Shown here: positions 45,128 through 55,770 of the stretch, piece after piece | Position numbering within the stretch: the first letter of the stretch is position 1 | Layout of the letters: each line of letters starts with the position of its first letter | Origin: Ligula intestinalis | Lineage: Eukaryota; Platyhelminthes; Cestoda; Diphyllobothriidea; Diphyllobothriidae | Reading direction: 5' to 3' | Length of the DNA: 64,000 nucleotides | Assembly: GCA_036362985.1 (NCBI GenBank) | Contig: JAYGXS010000003.1 | Location: 66,738,513 to 66,802,512 of the forward strand | The notes under the pieces: generated by a model | Database searches by the model: none | The model's input: the letters and a program-made list of their open reading frames with translations, nothing else | What the model was told of the DNA's origin: nothing | Program-made: the position numbers and the translations under genes

Positions 45128-45477
45128 CATTGATGAACGTTCACCCGACCGCTAACGGAACTCATCTGTCCCCCTCTCTCTGAGTTCTCGACAGAGGCCC
45201 TGACAGCCGTGTCACCTGGTAGTTTAGGCAGATAGTATGACTGGCAAAGAAAAGAGAGACTGGAATGGCCGTTTCTGGCTTATCAGCCGTCGTCAGTCAG
45301 TCATACTCAGACCCAAGTGCTGTTACACCCGAGCCTCGAACTCACAACCTCTTTGCTGAGCGGTAATACTATCTGCCCATAATACCAGCTGCTACGGCTG
45401 TCAGGGCCTCTGTCGAGACCCCAGGCAGAGCAGCACAGACGAGTCCCGTTAGCGGTCGGGTGAACGTTCATCAATGA
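45128..45477. repeat. Fold-back structure with SINE (S1) sequence in the loop
   Basis: Left arm about 45128-45242 (CATTGATGAACGTTCACCCG ... GGCAGATAGTAT) and right arm about 45363-45477 (ATACTATCTGCCCATAATAC ... CGGGTGAACGTTCATCAATG) are inverted copies of about 115 bp. The 120-bp loop is an S1 body in minus orientation with a degraded tRNA head. Single-arm relatives are at 46.5 and 60.4 kb. Confidence 0.72.
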
Positions 45478-45519
45478 GTGTCAATATCCCTCGCCCTCAG
45501 CCGGCAAGGCAACGAACTC

Positions 45520-45690
45520 GTGGATCAATGCTTAGGGCGTTTGCCTCTGAGCAAAAGGGTCGCGAGTTCGAGGCTAGAGTAGGACGCCACTTGGGTCTGG
45601 GTATGACTGGCTGATGGCGACTAATAAGCCAGAAATAGCCATTCCGCGAGTCTCCCTTTTCTTTGCCGGTAATACTTTCTGTTAACAGAA
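45520..45690 (+). repeat. tRNA-headed SINE (S1), plus copy
   Basis: AACTCGTGGATCAATGCTTA, GAGTTCGAGGCTAG, GGGTATGACTGGCTGATGGC, GACTAATAAGCCAGAAATAG, CTCCCTTTTCTTTGCCGGTA. Confidence 0.7.
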
Positions 45691-46509
45691 AAATAATTGG
45701 ACTGGGTCACATGAAAAGCATTTTTAAACGGAATTGATACTTTTAATATGTTACCCTAAATAGAAGAGATGAATATACAGTATCTTTTTTGGGTACGCCT
45801 CCACTTAAGTACAGGGGCGCCTGATGACAAGTTAGAGAAATGAGTCTCACACGTACTCCCGTCGATGTTAGAAAATTCATATTTTTAAAGTCAGAGGCAA
45901 CATTTTAAATGGCTCGAAGTATTGTTGACAGGAGACTTAACTGGAGTACCAAAGACAAAAACTAAAAACCGGCATATAGTTAAAGTCGTTTGTCCTGGCT
46001 TTGCTGACGATAGTAATTTGAAAGAAGATATATAACTTTTGGTTCTCGGGTATACAGTGATCAATGTTTCACCCCTTACAAAATTGTTACAGTCAAAGGG
46101 CAATAACAGAGGAACCGGCATTATTTCCCCGGCTCCATAAACCTCGTTCAAGTATTACCAACCAAGTTACCGACCAACTATAGCCAGTTTCAGGGCTGAC
46201 GGATACCACCCACAGTTTGGGCCATCTCTGCTCGGCATGACCTGTGATTGATTATTTGAGAAACCTTGCTTGGGCGGTCAGCGTACTGTATCAGTATTGA
46301 TGGACTTTGTACGACGCAGTAGGCGGGACAGGTAACGCGGCGCAAGTGGGATTAAATTAACGGCTTCCATTGAGAACTCGTAAGTTAGGTAGTAAGGATG
46401 TTTGTTTAACTAAAATGTCGGCTTCACTTTTCTGGATTCTAACCCTACTGAGATCGTCAATTTTTAACCGACTGGATGAACTAAATAAAATGGGTTAGCT
46501 GATGAACAC

Positions 46510-46935
46510 TCACCGATTGATGACGAGACTCATTCATCCTGTTCTGCCTTGAAGTTCATTTTTAAACCCCACCAGCAGCCATGCAAGGGCTATTAGTGTA
46601 GGCAGACAGGTACCGCCGACAAAGAAAAGAGAGATTGGAATGACCAGTTCTGATTTATCAGCCCTAAGGCAGAACGGAGTGAGTGAGCATCACAACCGAT
46701 CGATAAGTATCCATCCGCCAGTGTCAATATTCCCAATTAAAACCGGCAATACAACGAGCCCTTGGCCAGTAGGTCAGGTCATTGAACTTCTAACCAAAAG
46801 GTCGCTCGTTTAAGCTTCGGATAATGCAACATCTGGGGTTGGATACGGTCGGTTAAGAACGACTAGTAAGCTAGGAATGGCCATTTCAGTGTCCCTTGTC
46901 TTTGTCGACAATGCGTATCTGCTTAAAATGAATGA
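46510..46935. repeat. Second fold-back/SINE cluster
   Basis: Arms around 46504-46555 and 46675-46730 are inverted relatives (TTCATCCTGTTCTGCCTTGA against AAGGCAGAACGGAGTGAGTG), enclosing a minus-strand S1 tail. A plus-strand S1 copy follows at about 46745-46930 (GAACTTCTAACCAAAAGGTC, CTAGTAAGCTAGGAATGGCC). Confidence 0.55.
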
Positions 46936-47766
46936 GACAAAAGTACGTAACGGCCAGGACAAATGAGACTGCTGTGAGAACTTTTGGCATATTCGAAACC
47001 ATGCTCTAACTATGACTCAACCTTAGAGCAGAGATAACGTGAGACGTGACTTGTTAAGCCACAGCCTCACGCTCCCTCTCTATCGCTGAGTGAAGATCAA
47101 AACTACGCAGCATTAACTGTTTCAATTGGATTTTTCTAACAGGTGTTTACTGGCATGCCCTCGATGCAGGACAAAACACTCAAGACAGGTGTTCTCTGTA
47201 TTAAGCTGATATTGCTGTTATTAAACAATAAGTAATTACTGTGCGTAGTTGCAGTTGAAATTCCAGAATCACGTCAGATCAATAATCGTTAATTGCCAAG
47301 ACAAAAATAAAAACAATTAAACGATTAGTAAGAAACGACGCAATGTAAACTTTGCCAAACGTATTCAGACAGGCACCAGCGGCAATAATCAAATCAGCGA
47401 TGAACCTCCACTTGAGAGCCCTGAAATTCACTTGAGACGTACAAAGGCTACAGAAAGGAGAAACCACAGAACCTGATCGCACTGCCAGAGCGAATATGAA
47501 ATACTGATATCCTTCTAGAAAGTAAATGCATCTTAGTCGAAACGATGCTCATAGCAACCCCCGTCCCACCGTAAAAGATCGCACCAGTAGATATTTCACA
47601 AAGTGCTGTTCAAATAGAAATTCTGACGGGTGTAAGATTATAGGTTTCAAGGTGGAATAAAGAAGCCAACCGAATTCGCAGTAAACAGTTTCGAAAGTGA
47701 TGGGCTGTGGTTAAAGATAATCAAGATAAGGACATATAGCAAAATATTATCAGATTTATGACTTAC

Positions 47767-47905
47767 CATGCCCAAACGCACATGGCCAGCCTCATTACCC
47801 AAGGCCAAATGTCGGCGTTTTTGACGCAGACTTGAGTGAGCCTCGCGAACGAGTTGTTCCAGTCGGGTAACCAAACTGCCCGACTCATCCTCCTTTATGG
47901 CGTCC
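47767..47905 (-). CDS. GTF2H2: GTF2H2 exon: KEDESGSL segment, N-terminal region
   Basis: Acceptor TCACACTGTAG (AG at 47906-47907), donor ATG/GTAAGT. One base completes a codon split with an unseen upstream exon (consistent with the Trp of TW in p44), then DAIKEDESGSLVTRLEQLV, RLGM at the end preceded by GHV. The order (T)W-xI-KEDESGSL and QVRLGM-M is that of p44 just before the VWA domain. Phase 0 at the end, so the missing first VWA exon should start in phase 0. Confidence 0.93.
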
Positions 47906-48375
47906 CTACAGTGTGATTTAAGAAGCAGTGAGGAGATCAGTTAGCATAATCGATCATTGCTAAACGGTTTCCGACGCAAAGTACTCCTCTGTAGGTCATG
48001 CTGACGCGAAAATAAATGGAAAGTAAAGTGAGAAAAACCTGCGCGACATCTGAATCATGATCAATTTGTAGCCCATTAAATGTCGGCCATGGCACTCCAT
48101 CAGAACAAAAAACACGCTACTTAGAGTATGTCATTGTCCGCCTTGGTACGATGTCCAGATGGTCCAAAAAGCCAGCCGGGATCAGTTGTATAATAAAAAG
48201 GATACTACTGACAGGCGTGGCATACTATGGTTGCTTTTGAGGAGGTGAAGAAATCATCCCGTAGAAATGCAGTTGACAATTGAGATGAACGCTTAAGACA
48301 TCGCTCGATAACACTTGCTAGCAGTTAAATACAGATTTCCGGCCGCTAGTGAACACTGTTGTACTGATAGCCTAA
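47906..48375. other. Intronic or upstream DNA, nothing recognised
   Basis: The GTF2H2 exon with the start codon should lie upstream of 47905, but no convincing short coding match was seen here. Confidence 0.3.
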
Positions 48376-49437
48376 GAATTGCCAATACAAGCGAACATGC
48401 GAGTCCCAGGAAGTAATTGAGAAGAAGACGACTCGATCGCTGGGACAATAGTTTTATTCGCCCAATCAGCCACAAATGCAGTTGTGTACGGAAGCCATAT
48501 CGGCGTGTTGAGACGCACTGCAGCGAACAAGAAGATAAAGTTGCCGAGATAGAATATCTTCGACGGGTGTTCAGAAAAAATGGCTACCCGCGCAACTTCG
48601 TCAACTGGTGCTTGCGCAAACGAGACAGCCAACAAAGGCGCACTGACCCCAACATTTGACGAGCGATCCCGTACGTCAAAAACGTCTCGGAAGCTGTCGG
48701 CTGGCTTCTCGCACCACTTGGAGTTGGAGACGTGCACAGGCCGGAGGCAACCATAAGGCATCAGATAATGAAACCGAAAAACCCACTGCCAAGGCAAGTA
48801 ACATCCGGAGTCGTCTACAGGATCTGGTGTAGTTGCAGGCAAAGCAACTATGTCGGAGAAACTGGCAGACTGCTCAGGACGCGGAGAGCCGAACACGCGG
48901 CAGCAGTGCAGCGAAATGATGTCAATTCTCAAGTTGCGGCTCACACATTCAAATTTGATGAGGCCGAAATTCTCGCAAGAAGTGACAATCGGGCGAGCCG
49001 AAAATTACTTGAGTCGTGGTTCACGGGCCCCAATCCATCAACAAGTGCAACGATTTGCTCAATACTTATTTGGTGCTGAGACTCAATTTGGCCAAAGCAA
49101 GTCGCCACTTGGGGTACGCGAACACCACAGGGCCGGATGGCCGAGCAATCATTACGCCCCAGCCCACCACGCGTGATGAAAGTTCAACGGGTCAGAGCCC
49201 GCATGCACTCCAAAAAAATATCCACGCGCACGAAGGCAATGAACGTTAATTGTCTCTGTATGTTTGCAACAATGACTGCTTCCTAAAAATACTGCAAACC
49301 TCTGTGCATTTAAAGCCCGCTTCTGCTACCGCTATTTGACTATGTCTCTGATGACGAATCCGCGAAGGATCTCGAAACATCAGGCGAATAAAAGTATTGT
49401 CCTAGCGATCGAGTCGTCTTCTTCTCAGCCTAGAAAT
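48376..49437 (+). mobile_element. Penelope-like element, 3' coding part with GIY-YIG domain, truncated and mutated
   Basis: Plus-strand frames read YLRRVFRKNGYPRNFVNWCL, a stop at 48658-48660, RAIPYVKNVSEAVGWLLAPL, QVTSGVVYRIWCSCRQSNY, VGETGRLLRTRRAEHAAAVQ, TFKFDEAEILARSDN and RKLLESWFTGP. This is the post-RT linker plus GIY-YIG endonuclease (VYRI-C, YVGET, R-R-AEH, F-EA-IL, LESW) of Penelope-like retroelements, which use the domain to nick target DNA. The reverse transcriptase is gone. Both ends carry inverted copies of GACTCGATCGCTGGGACAAT (48428-48447 and, inverted, about 49400-49420). A long antisense open frame (48372-48944) is a shadow. Confidence 0.9.
49344..49385 (+). ncRNA. Hammerhead-ribozyme-like motif at PLE 3' end
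   Basis: Order: GTCT (stem I), CTGATGA (exact core box), CGAATCC-GCGAA-GGATCTCG (stem II with one bulge), GAAAC, ATC, AGGC (stem I). GUCU can pair with AGGC. AUC replaces the usual GUC, which weakens the two-pair stem III, so cleavage may be impaired. Confidence 0.65.
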
Positions 49438-49677
49438 TTTAGTCCGATTGGTGTATTAACGGTTGTGCCACAGGCTCCCTTGGATGCAGTACTGACTGGA
49501 ATCTGACAGCACTTGGTTGTACGACGCTATGACTAGTGAAGCGGCCACGGTCGGTTTGAGCTTTTAATTGGCAACGAAACCAGATAGGGGTAGTTTGTGC
49601 ATCACTCCAACGCCGCTGAACTTGTTCCCGAATGAATGAAAAAGTTCGCGTTCCAGGTATTTGCATGGAGACGGAAG

Positions 49678-49899
49678 AAGACGTGTCAAGCCCCGGATCA
49701 ATTGATTTATTGTCCTGAGCTTTCTAACTCTTACATGAGTCCGTCTTCAGAGATGAGAAGTAGCAACCAAAAGGAGGACGAGGAAAATGCTTTTAGTACC
49801 CTTATTTTGGTTGCTATTTCTCATCTCTGAAGACGGACTTATGTAAGAGTTAGAAAGCTCAGGACAATAAATCAATTGATCCGGGGCTTGACACGTCTT
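49678..49899. repeat. Near-perfect palindrome, 95-bp arms, 32-bp spacer
   Basis: Left arm 49678-49772 starts AAGACGTGTCAAGCCCCGGA; right arm 49805-49899 ends TCCGGGGCTTGACACGTCTT. Only two mismatches were counted by eye. Mirror-image open frames on both strands are a consequence of the palindrome, not genes. Confidence 0.9.
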
Positions 49900-51199
49900 T
49901 TTCGATGAGCTTGTGTTAGAAGCCTGTTGCACTCATAGAAGGGTAAAGGAGCTATCTTTTATGCGTGTGCGGGTACCAAATGACAGGTCAAACAGTGCAC
50001 ACAAACTCGTAATAGTTGTTCGAAGGAGGATTACCGAGAGAAACCTCTTGCGGCCAAATAGTTTCACAAAGAGTCCAGTACTTCCTGCCAAAACTGTCGA
50101 ATAGATTACTTACTCGTATAATTTACAATGACTTTTATAAGCTGAGAGGTAAGTGTTAACATTGATTCTCAGAAGACCTAATAATAGGAGCCAGCTTCAC
50201 CTACTTCACACAGACGTCAAAACAAGGTTTTCCTGTTGACTTAAAACCACCCACGCAACGATTCCTAGGCCGTAGTCAGTAGTCTTAATCAGTCTGCGAT
50301 TTACGCTAACTGCCACAATAAAGTGCACACCTTGTAAATTCAGGACTCGACTATCTCACGAGATAGACTGGTACCTACTGTGGAGATCGGCATTAGTCAT
50401 TAGGAGCACGGTGTAAGATTACTGTTTATAAGACAATTAGTGTGTAGGTGGTAGCCTGTGTCACCCGCCCCGTCCAGAGTCGCAGGAGTGCACTTGTACT
50501 CGCATCCGGCGCGACTATGATCAAACCTGATGTAGTTTGAAGGTAATCGCGGAAGGTCAGTCTAAACAGGCTGTTTCATCAAGCCAGTTGTTGAGCTGAC
50601 TCCGTCAGCATCAACTCCAAGGAGGCAATTATGTCACACAGGGCGGCCACGAAACTGAATTAAGGATAAGAGGTAAGATATCGCGGTTGAGCGCAAGTTT
50701 GAACCAACATCTGACCACGGGGCCGGCATTTTTAGAATTTTATCATGGTTTACTAGCAGTACAGCGGTACATATAACAGTTGTGCTGGTACAGGCGCCAT
50801 GGGCTGTCAACCTACCAGGTTTTTTCGTAGCCAGTTTCCCACCTAAAGTTGGGCTTCATCGGAGGCTGTGACATCGACGGGCCGCGCTGAAAAACAAAGA
50901 GAATAAAAGGTAACAGAGCAGTCAGCCACCAAGGAGCAGACTGGAAATGGCAAGCTTTGCTGAGAAAATATTTTGGATAGTCCTAAAATATGTGCTGTTA
51001 CTCTTAAATATAACAATAAACCAAATAGCAGCAGAGGTGACTGATCAGGTCGTGGAAGTAAATGATCTTAGTAATGTATTTTTCTTAGTGGGGTGCGTGG
51101 TACACCTAGTGTTAGGGGTCCCTTAACAGGCACGTGAGCAGGCAGCCAGCAGACAGGCAGGGAGCCGCGCACACGACCGGCTATCGATCCACTTATACG
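49900..51199. other. Intergenic DNA, nothing recognised
   Basis: No coding signal, RNA gene or clear repeat beyond short fragments. Short frames are within chance length. Confidence 0.35.
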
Positions 51200-51480
51200 C
51201 GGCAAACGCAAACTGGCGATCAATCAATAAATCAATAAATTGACATTTAAATCTGCAGCCAGGCTAAGCTGATGGCGTAGCTACTCGCTCCAGGGCAGCA
51301 TCTGATTAGTCCGATGGACATGACCGTACACACGTTCGTCTACCTTAAGTATGTTGTACTAAGTACGCTAAAATACTTCGGCTTTTGCGCTCTTCTTCTC
51401 ATGTTCTTCCTTGGGGGCTCACACAAGGCATAATCAGGCGGTGCCACCTCGGCTCTGGCTATATTTACAACATCTATAAC
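51200..51480 (+). repeat. LTR-like repeat B relative, plus orientation
   Basis: Ends with CATGTTCTTCCTTGGGGGCT, CACACAAGGCATAATCAGGC, GGTGCCAC, paralleling the minus-strand ends at 27.6 and 37.5 kb (TTCTTCCTTGGGG, GGGCGTAATTCGACGGTG). Also similar to 62190-62240. A direct (AATC)n-like run (ATCAATCAATAAATCAATAA) is at about 51219-51240. Confidence 0.45.
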
Positions 51481-51625
51481 ATCAGACATTAACTCGTCGG
51501 GTTGGCTGGATCTTAAACCTATAACACGAAAACGTTCAGTCTACAGTAACAATACATTCGCTGTCAACGATCTCCTACTCATCTAATTGAAACAAACCAG
51601 GCACTTCCATTTCTCTTTCTAGTGG

Positions 51626-52021
51626 TTGACAAGAAAATTTAATCTGAAATCTATCTCAGGTCTCTTCATTACGCGTTTAGCATTCACGAAGGTCTACAGG
51701 GTTTTGGTTAGGCAAACCAACTCAACCGTCATGACTACTAATATTCGGCGCTATCTTTTTTACCCGAACCCGCAGGCTTATTGTTATCAGAACAAACCCA
51801 ATTATCTGCCAAACCAACCATCGCTACCTGAGCATTTCAACCACATGCATAATAGTTATAAAATGTCACAAGACAGGTGCCCCGCATGCGGTTATTTGTT
51901 AAATTTTTTAACACCTCTGAGGCCCGAAGGGACTCTGAACAATACAAGCTGGCGTAGGCACGTCGACTGTTCGCCCCCACACAAATTATACTTCGCTTTG
52001 TTGGTGCATGCTGACAAATAG
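51626..52021 (+). CDS. Hypothetical ORF or exon, weak
   Basis: An open frame of 131 codons whose first ATG is at 51731; an acceptor-like TTCTCTTTCTAG ends at 51622. It is Tyr/Asn/Pro-rich and contains CPACGYLL and WRRHVDC, which could be metal-binding, but no family is recognised. The length is near what chance gives in 64 kb, so this may not be a gene. Confidence 0.2.
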   Translation: MTRKFNLKSISGLFITRLAFTKVYRVLVRQTNSTVMTTNIRRYLFYPNPQAYCYQNKPNYLPNQPSLPEHFNHMHNSYKMSQDRCPACGYLLNFLTPLRPEGTLNNTSWRRHVDCSPPHKLYFALLVHADK

Positions 52022-52724
52022 AAGATGGGGTTAACGGGCTCTCTGGAAGAAATTCGACTCGACCATGAAGAGCAACCCATAACTTGTTGTGGGAGACCGA
52101 GCCAAGCAAATGGATTGATCAGCCACTGTAGCAAATTTCATCTGCAGTAATCTGGAATTGCAAGAACACGAACTTAGTGGAACGGTAGAATCACGCCAAC
52201 CACTTAACGGCATCTTGCAAATGGCTAAGAGCATCACTAACAGGAAAGCTAAGTGTTAGCAAACGATAATTAGGCTGGCGCCGAAAAAGTCCTCCCTAAA
52301 ATCTAAACTGCGCAGAAGTCACCTTCATTAGGAAAGATGGTGCCCGATCGAGAGCAACGGTCAGAAATGCAGGTGCAATATGCGCAGGCACTGACCAGTC
52401 CTTCAGAAGATTCAACAGTGCACCAAAAAACTCCCGTGCAAATTAATTTGGAACAAGCAGCTGAGAACAGAAGATAGAGAAGCAAAGAAGGCATGGAGGA
52501 GCGGGGCGGGGCGGAGCAGAAATAAAATAATGTGCACCACGTAGGATGAGAGGTGCAGTTGAAAAGTAGGGATATTGTAAAACTATCTTTGGAAATGTCC
52601 TTCCTCCATTCCTAACGGTCTCCAGTTAAAGAATGCGAACTGAATTGCGTTAAATGTAAACATATTGAGGCAAATGTTCACATCCCCGGTATGCGTGTCG
52701 GTCACCGGAACCATAATTTAATTT

Positions 52725-52767
52725 GTCTGACCTTTCGCGCTCTTACTGAAGTCGCTCGTCAGAGATA
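52725..52767 (-). ncRNA. Hammerhead-ribozyme-like motif, minus copy of an inverted pair
   Basis: Minus strand reads TCT, CTGACGA (CUGANGA allows C), GCGACTTCAGTAAGAGCGC (stem II region), GAAA, GGTC, AGAC. Flanks continue like the plus-strand partner (AAATTATGGTT). Confidence 0.5.
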
Positions 52768-52851
52768 AAAGCCTCAACAAAAAACAAGCAGTCGTGGTTG
52801 ATCAACCTCTTCCCCCTATAATTGTTTGCTCGTTTTTCGTTGACGCTTGTA

Positions 52852-52895
52852 TCTCTCTGACGATGGACTCCAGCAAGAGTGCGAAAAGCCAGACG
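52852..52895 (+). ncRNA. Hammerhead-ribozyme-like motif, plus copy of an inverted pair
   Basis: TCT, CTGACGA, TGGACTC-CAGCAA-GAGTGC (stem II), GAAA, AGCC, AGAC. Stem I can pair UCU with AGA. AGCC in place of CGUC should damage stem III and the cleavage site. Confidence 0.5.
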
Positions 52896-53139
52896 AATGA
52901 AATTATGGTTTCAGTGATCGACACACCTTCTCTATATATACTTAAACATATAACGATATTCCTTAAAAAACTGACGGAGCATAAGGGTAAGCAGATAACC
53001 AACCCAGTGGAATAGAAATTGTATATCCAACAGTATGCTAGAAAATAAATGGTAGCACAGTAATTGAACAAGCAACGTTGATAGGTGAAGCTGACACACG
53101 ACCCCCTTCCGTGTTTTTAAGTATTCTAAGCCTCAGCTA

Positions 53140-53640
53140 CTGTTGGGACGTCCCGGACGCGAGTTACCACTCGGACAATCTCGAGAGTACCAAAACAAAG
53201 GGTCCTTACTGGTGACCGGTTTATGCAGTTAGAAGCGACCTTCAAGTGGCGGACATTAGGCCAGGACAAAGGAGGCACGCGCAAGCGAAACTGCCCCGGG
53301 GCCATGTTGCTGCTATCAGTGAGATCACGCTGAGGGCAGATGCACAGGCGCGTGTAAGCGAGCGCGCGCACGGCAACTCGGGGAGAGCCAATGGGGAGCA
53401 ATGACTACTGACCCTTAAATATGCTGCCAGCACTGAAGGCGGCCACTCTGGTGCTGGAGACGCTGCCGACGACCCGAGACTCTGCTGCTGAGACGAGACC
53501 GACCACGGAAGACAAGCTGTTGAACACACAGGAAACAGAGCTGATGTACTAGAACAACTGACAGTAAAGTACTATATGCCATCCTGTTCTGCCTTCTTTT
53601 CCTAGCACGTAACTGGGGGACAAAACCGGTGTTGACACAG
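53140..53640 (+). mobile_element. Candidate solo LTR or LTR end with primer-binding-like TGG
   Basis: Starts TGTTGGGACGTCCCGGACG, similar to the start of repeat B (TGTTGGGATATTAG), and ends near CTAGCACGTAAC followed by TGGGGGACAAAACCGGTG at 53614. A TGG directly after an LTR is expected for a tRNA primer site. No gag/pol follows, and ends are uncertain. Confidence 0.4.
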
Positions 53641-54929
53641 GAACACACTCGGTTAAAACAGCTCATTATGGGCATGAATCTTCAATGGCGATTCATGCTC
53701 ACCTTGAGACGGTAACGTTAGTTTAAAAAGAGCACCTTGGAAACCGATGTCAAGGTTAAGCCATAAAATGATATAGGTTTTATTAGGGTCCTAAGGGACT
53801 CAGAAGTTGCCTGATGGGTATGAATCCGGGCTGCTGCACCGTTCGGGACCACGCACCCGAATGATCCAATTGTTCAACAGAACCTCATTCAATTTTCTAA
53901 GCCCGATACTATACGGTGCTAACGGGAGGTTATCGAAACTGCAGAGAAAAACACACCCACCTGGACAGGTAAACGCCAAATGCTAAAAACGCTGAACTAG
54001 AAACCGCTATGATAAATTACGTAAGAGGGTATAAGCAAACTACAGACAGGTGTATGATTTATGCGATAGCAGTCCATCTCTGACAGTACTACTTCGCTTG
54101 AGATTTCGGGTGCGCAATCATTACAGGTTCTGCACATTTTTTCCTTTTTAACACTGCGCCCATCCCGTCTCAGGCGACCGATTAGCTAGGCGGTGGGGGA
54201 GAGAATGAGTTTGACCCTCAGCGCATTTCTTTCCTCACTAAAAACAATCTGATACACTTGAAGCTAGCACGGTGTGCTAAAAGCCGTGGCTGAGAGGCCT
54301 ACCAACCGAAGAGATAACTTGGTCTCCGCAGTCAGTCCACTGCATGTCTTGTTGACTGGGGTGGCTTACTGCGAGCTGAGAGTCAGGCTGAAATGGCTCC
54401 TGCTTAATGTGGCCTTTATGGCGCTAACACGCGGCAGCCTACCTAACAAGGTGGTGTCGTTGTGGAACGTGTTGGTGTGTACTTCGCGTATACCGCCATC
54501 GCCCTCCGCTCTTCTCGACTCTTGCCTGGACATCGGGTTCAGATGAGGGAGTGCTCAGAGTGGGGTAATCCAGCGAGTCTACTTTCATTATAATTCAGCT
54601 ATAGTCGCCGCATCTGCCTTCATCTTGTTGAAGCTCGTGGTGAACATCGTCAAGAGCGGCGGACGGACTGTCGGTAGGTTCATGCCACGTCAGCCACCTT
54701 AGTCGACCACGCCTCCAGGCTTTTTTCCTCTATCTCCCAACTGGACGTATATGCCTGAGGGAAGATAGCATGAGTGCGATAGATACAGTGCAAGTCCACT
54801 GTTAAGTAAAACTGATAACCGCGCAAGTCACCGCTCCTGTAACCTCTGGAGCATAGGTGGGCCTCGTCGGATACGGCGGCCAAATAGTCGCATTCCCCAG
54901 TACTACAGTCTTATGGTACTCTCTATTCT
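53641..54929. other. Intergenic DNA, repeat fragments only
   Basis: A frame at 54274-54546 contains phrases (GAGAGTCAGGCTG, AATGTGGCC) also present in the family A neighbourhood at 14.35 kb, so it is probably repeat-derived. Confidence 0.35.
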
Positions 54930-55330
54930 CAGTGGCCTCGCTTATTTGACTGGCTTTGCCATACCTATCGATCCGGCACGAGGGTTTTCCAGGACCTTTG
55001 GTTGATCGCGATGCAGTCAATCGATGCCTCTTAGGTATCTTCTTGGCAATGTTCCTTCCTCATAACTGGCCAGAACCCAACACAGGTACCACAACAGTGG
55101 CAGACACAAGTCTGACCAAGCTGCCACAACGCAATCGTTTCATTAAAGTGGGATCTGCCTCAGAATCATGAAGATGGTCAGCATCCCGAGCCCAGTTGCG
55201 ACGGATCCATTCCCACGCCATCGTCTTCAGGATTTTCTGAATGCTGTACAGACACACGTGCCGGTGTCTTCTCGCAAGACTGTGGTAGCCTGTCCAGGTC
55301 TCCGCACCCTACAGAGGCATTAGCCGCTTA
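54930..55330 (-). pseudogene. Non-LTR retrotransposon (LINE) remnant, post-RT region
   Basis: Minus strand from about 55325 reads a stop, GAETWTGYHSLARRHRHVCL, YSIQKILKTMAWEWIRRNW and further decayed sequence. The order (G-ETWT-Y---ARR---H---L--IL---W--) is the familiar tail after the reverse transcriptase in RTE/CR1-type LINEs. In-frame stops show it is dead. Confidence 0.55.
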
Positions 55331-55409
55331 AGGGCTCCATTCGAAAAGTCACTGCATAGGGTGAATGCCAGTTTTAATTCAGAATGTAGTGCATCGGTTC
55401 GGGAGTATA

Positions 55410-55770
55410 TTTTATCTTCTATGCCGACTTCTCCTGGCCTGTGCGACTTACAAACTTAATAAACTTCTCTGACAGTGCTGACGACTAGTTACAATGAACA
55501 GGATGGAAACGACGATTACGTTGAGGATTATGGAAGTTCAAACTTGCGCAGGTATGTTGGCGAAACGGACAAATGCCATGGCACACGGTTGCATGAGCAT
55601 AAGCTCGCAATCAACAGCAATGATAAGCTGTCTAAGGTCTAGGACCACGTACAGCAAAAGAATCACACTTTCACCTTTAACAAACCGAGCCAATAAGAAG
55701 ATGACTAGATTGCTGCTAGAAGTTGGTCTTCGGCTGGCATACTTAACAGAGCCATAGACCTTCATCCCAC
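55410..55770 (+). mobile_element. Penelope-like element, GIY-YIG remnant
   Basis: Plus-strand reading around 55545-55690 gives RYVGETDKCHGTRLHEHKLA, INSNDKLSKV, a stop, and KNHTFTFNK. YVGET, RLHEHKLA and H-FTF match the other PLE copies. Frame and stop changes show decay. Confidence 0.65.

Larger units (their letters stand above)
20108..47905 (-). other. GTF2H2: GTF2H2 gene span (TFIIH core subunit p44/SSL1); 5' end and some exons not located
   Basis: Seven minus-strand exons, in the right order and with compatible phases, encode consecutive parts of p44, the TFIIH subunit that stimulates the XPD helicase in nucleotide excision repair and transcription initiation in the nucleus. Located: 47767-47905, 36420-36525, 31736-31841, 31188-31366, 29387-29463, 22997-23291, 20108-20203. 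Not located: the N-terminal exon(s) above 47905, the exon with the first VWA strand (expected between 36526 and 47766) and a short linker exon (expected between 23292 and 29386, needed because phase 0 at 29387 must become phase 2 at 23291). Introns are long and full of mobile elements. Confidence 0.88.

Noticed and set aside
47330..47470. Minus-strand acceptor-like site followed by PLYVSS, considered as the missing GTF2H2 VWA exon
   Set aside because: Similarity stops after LYV and the required frame meets a stop; alternative frames do not keep phase.
48372..48944. 190-codon minus-strand open frame
   Set aside because: Lies antisense to clear PLE coding; no domain of its own.
49636..49932. 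Two near-identical open frames on opposite strands
   Set aside because: Consequence of the palindrome at 49678-49899.
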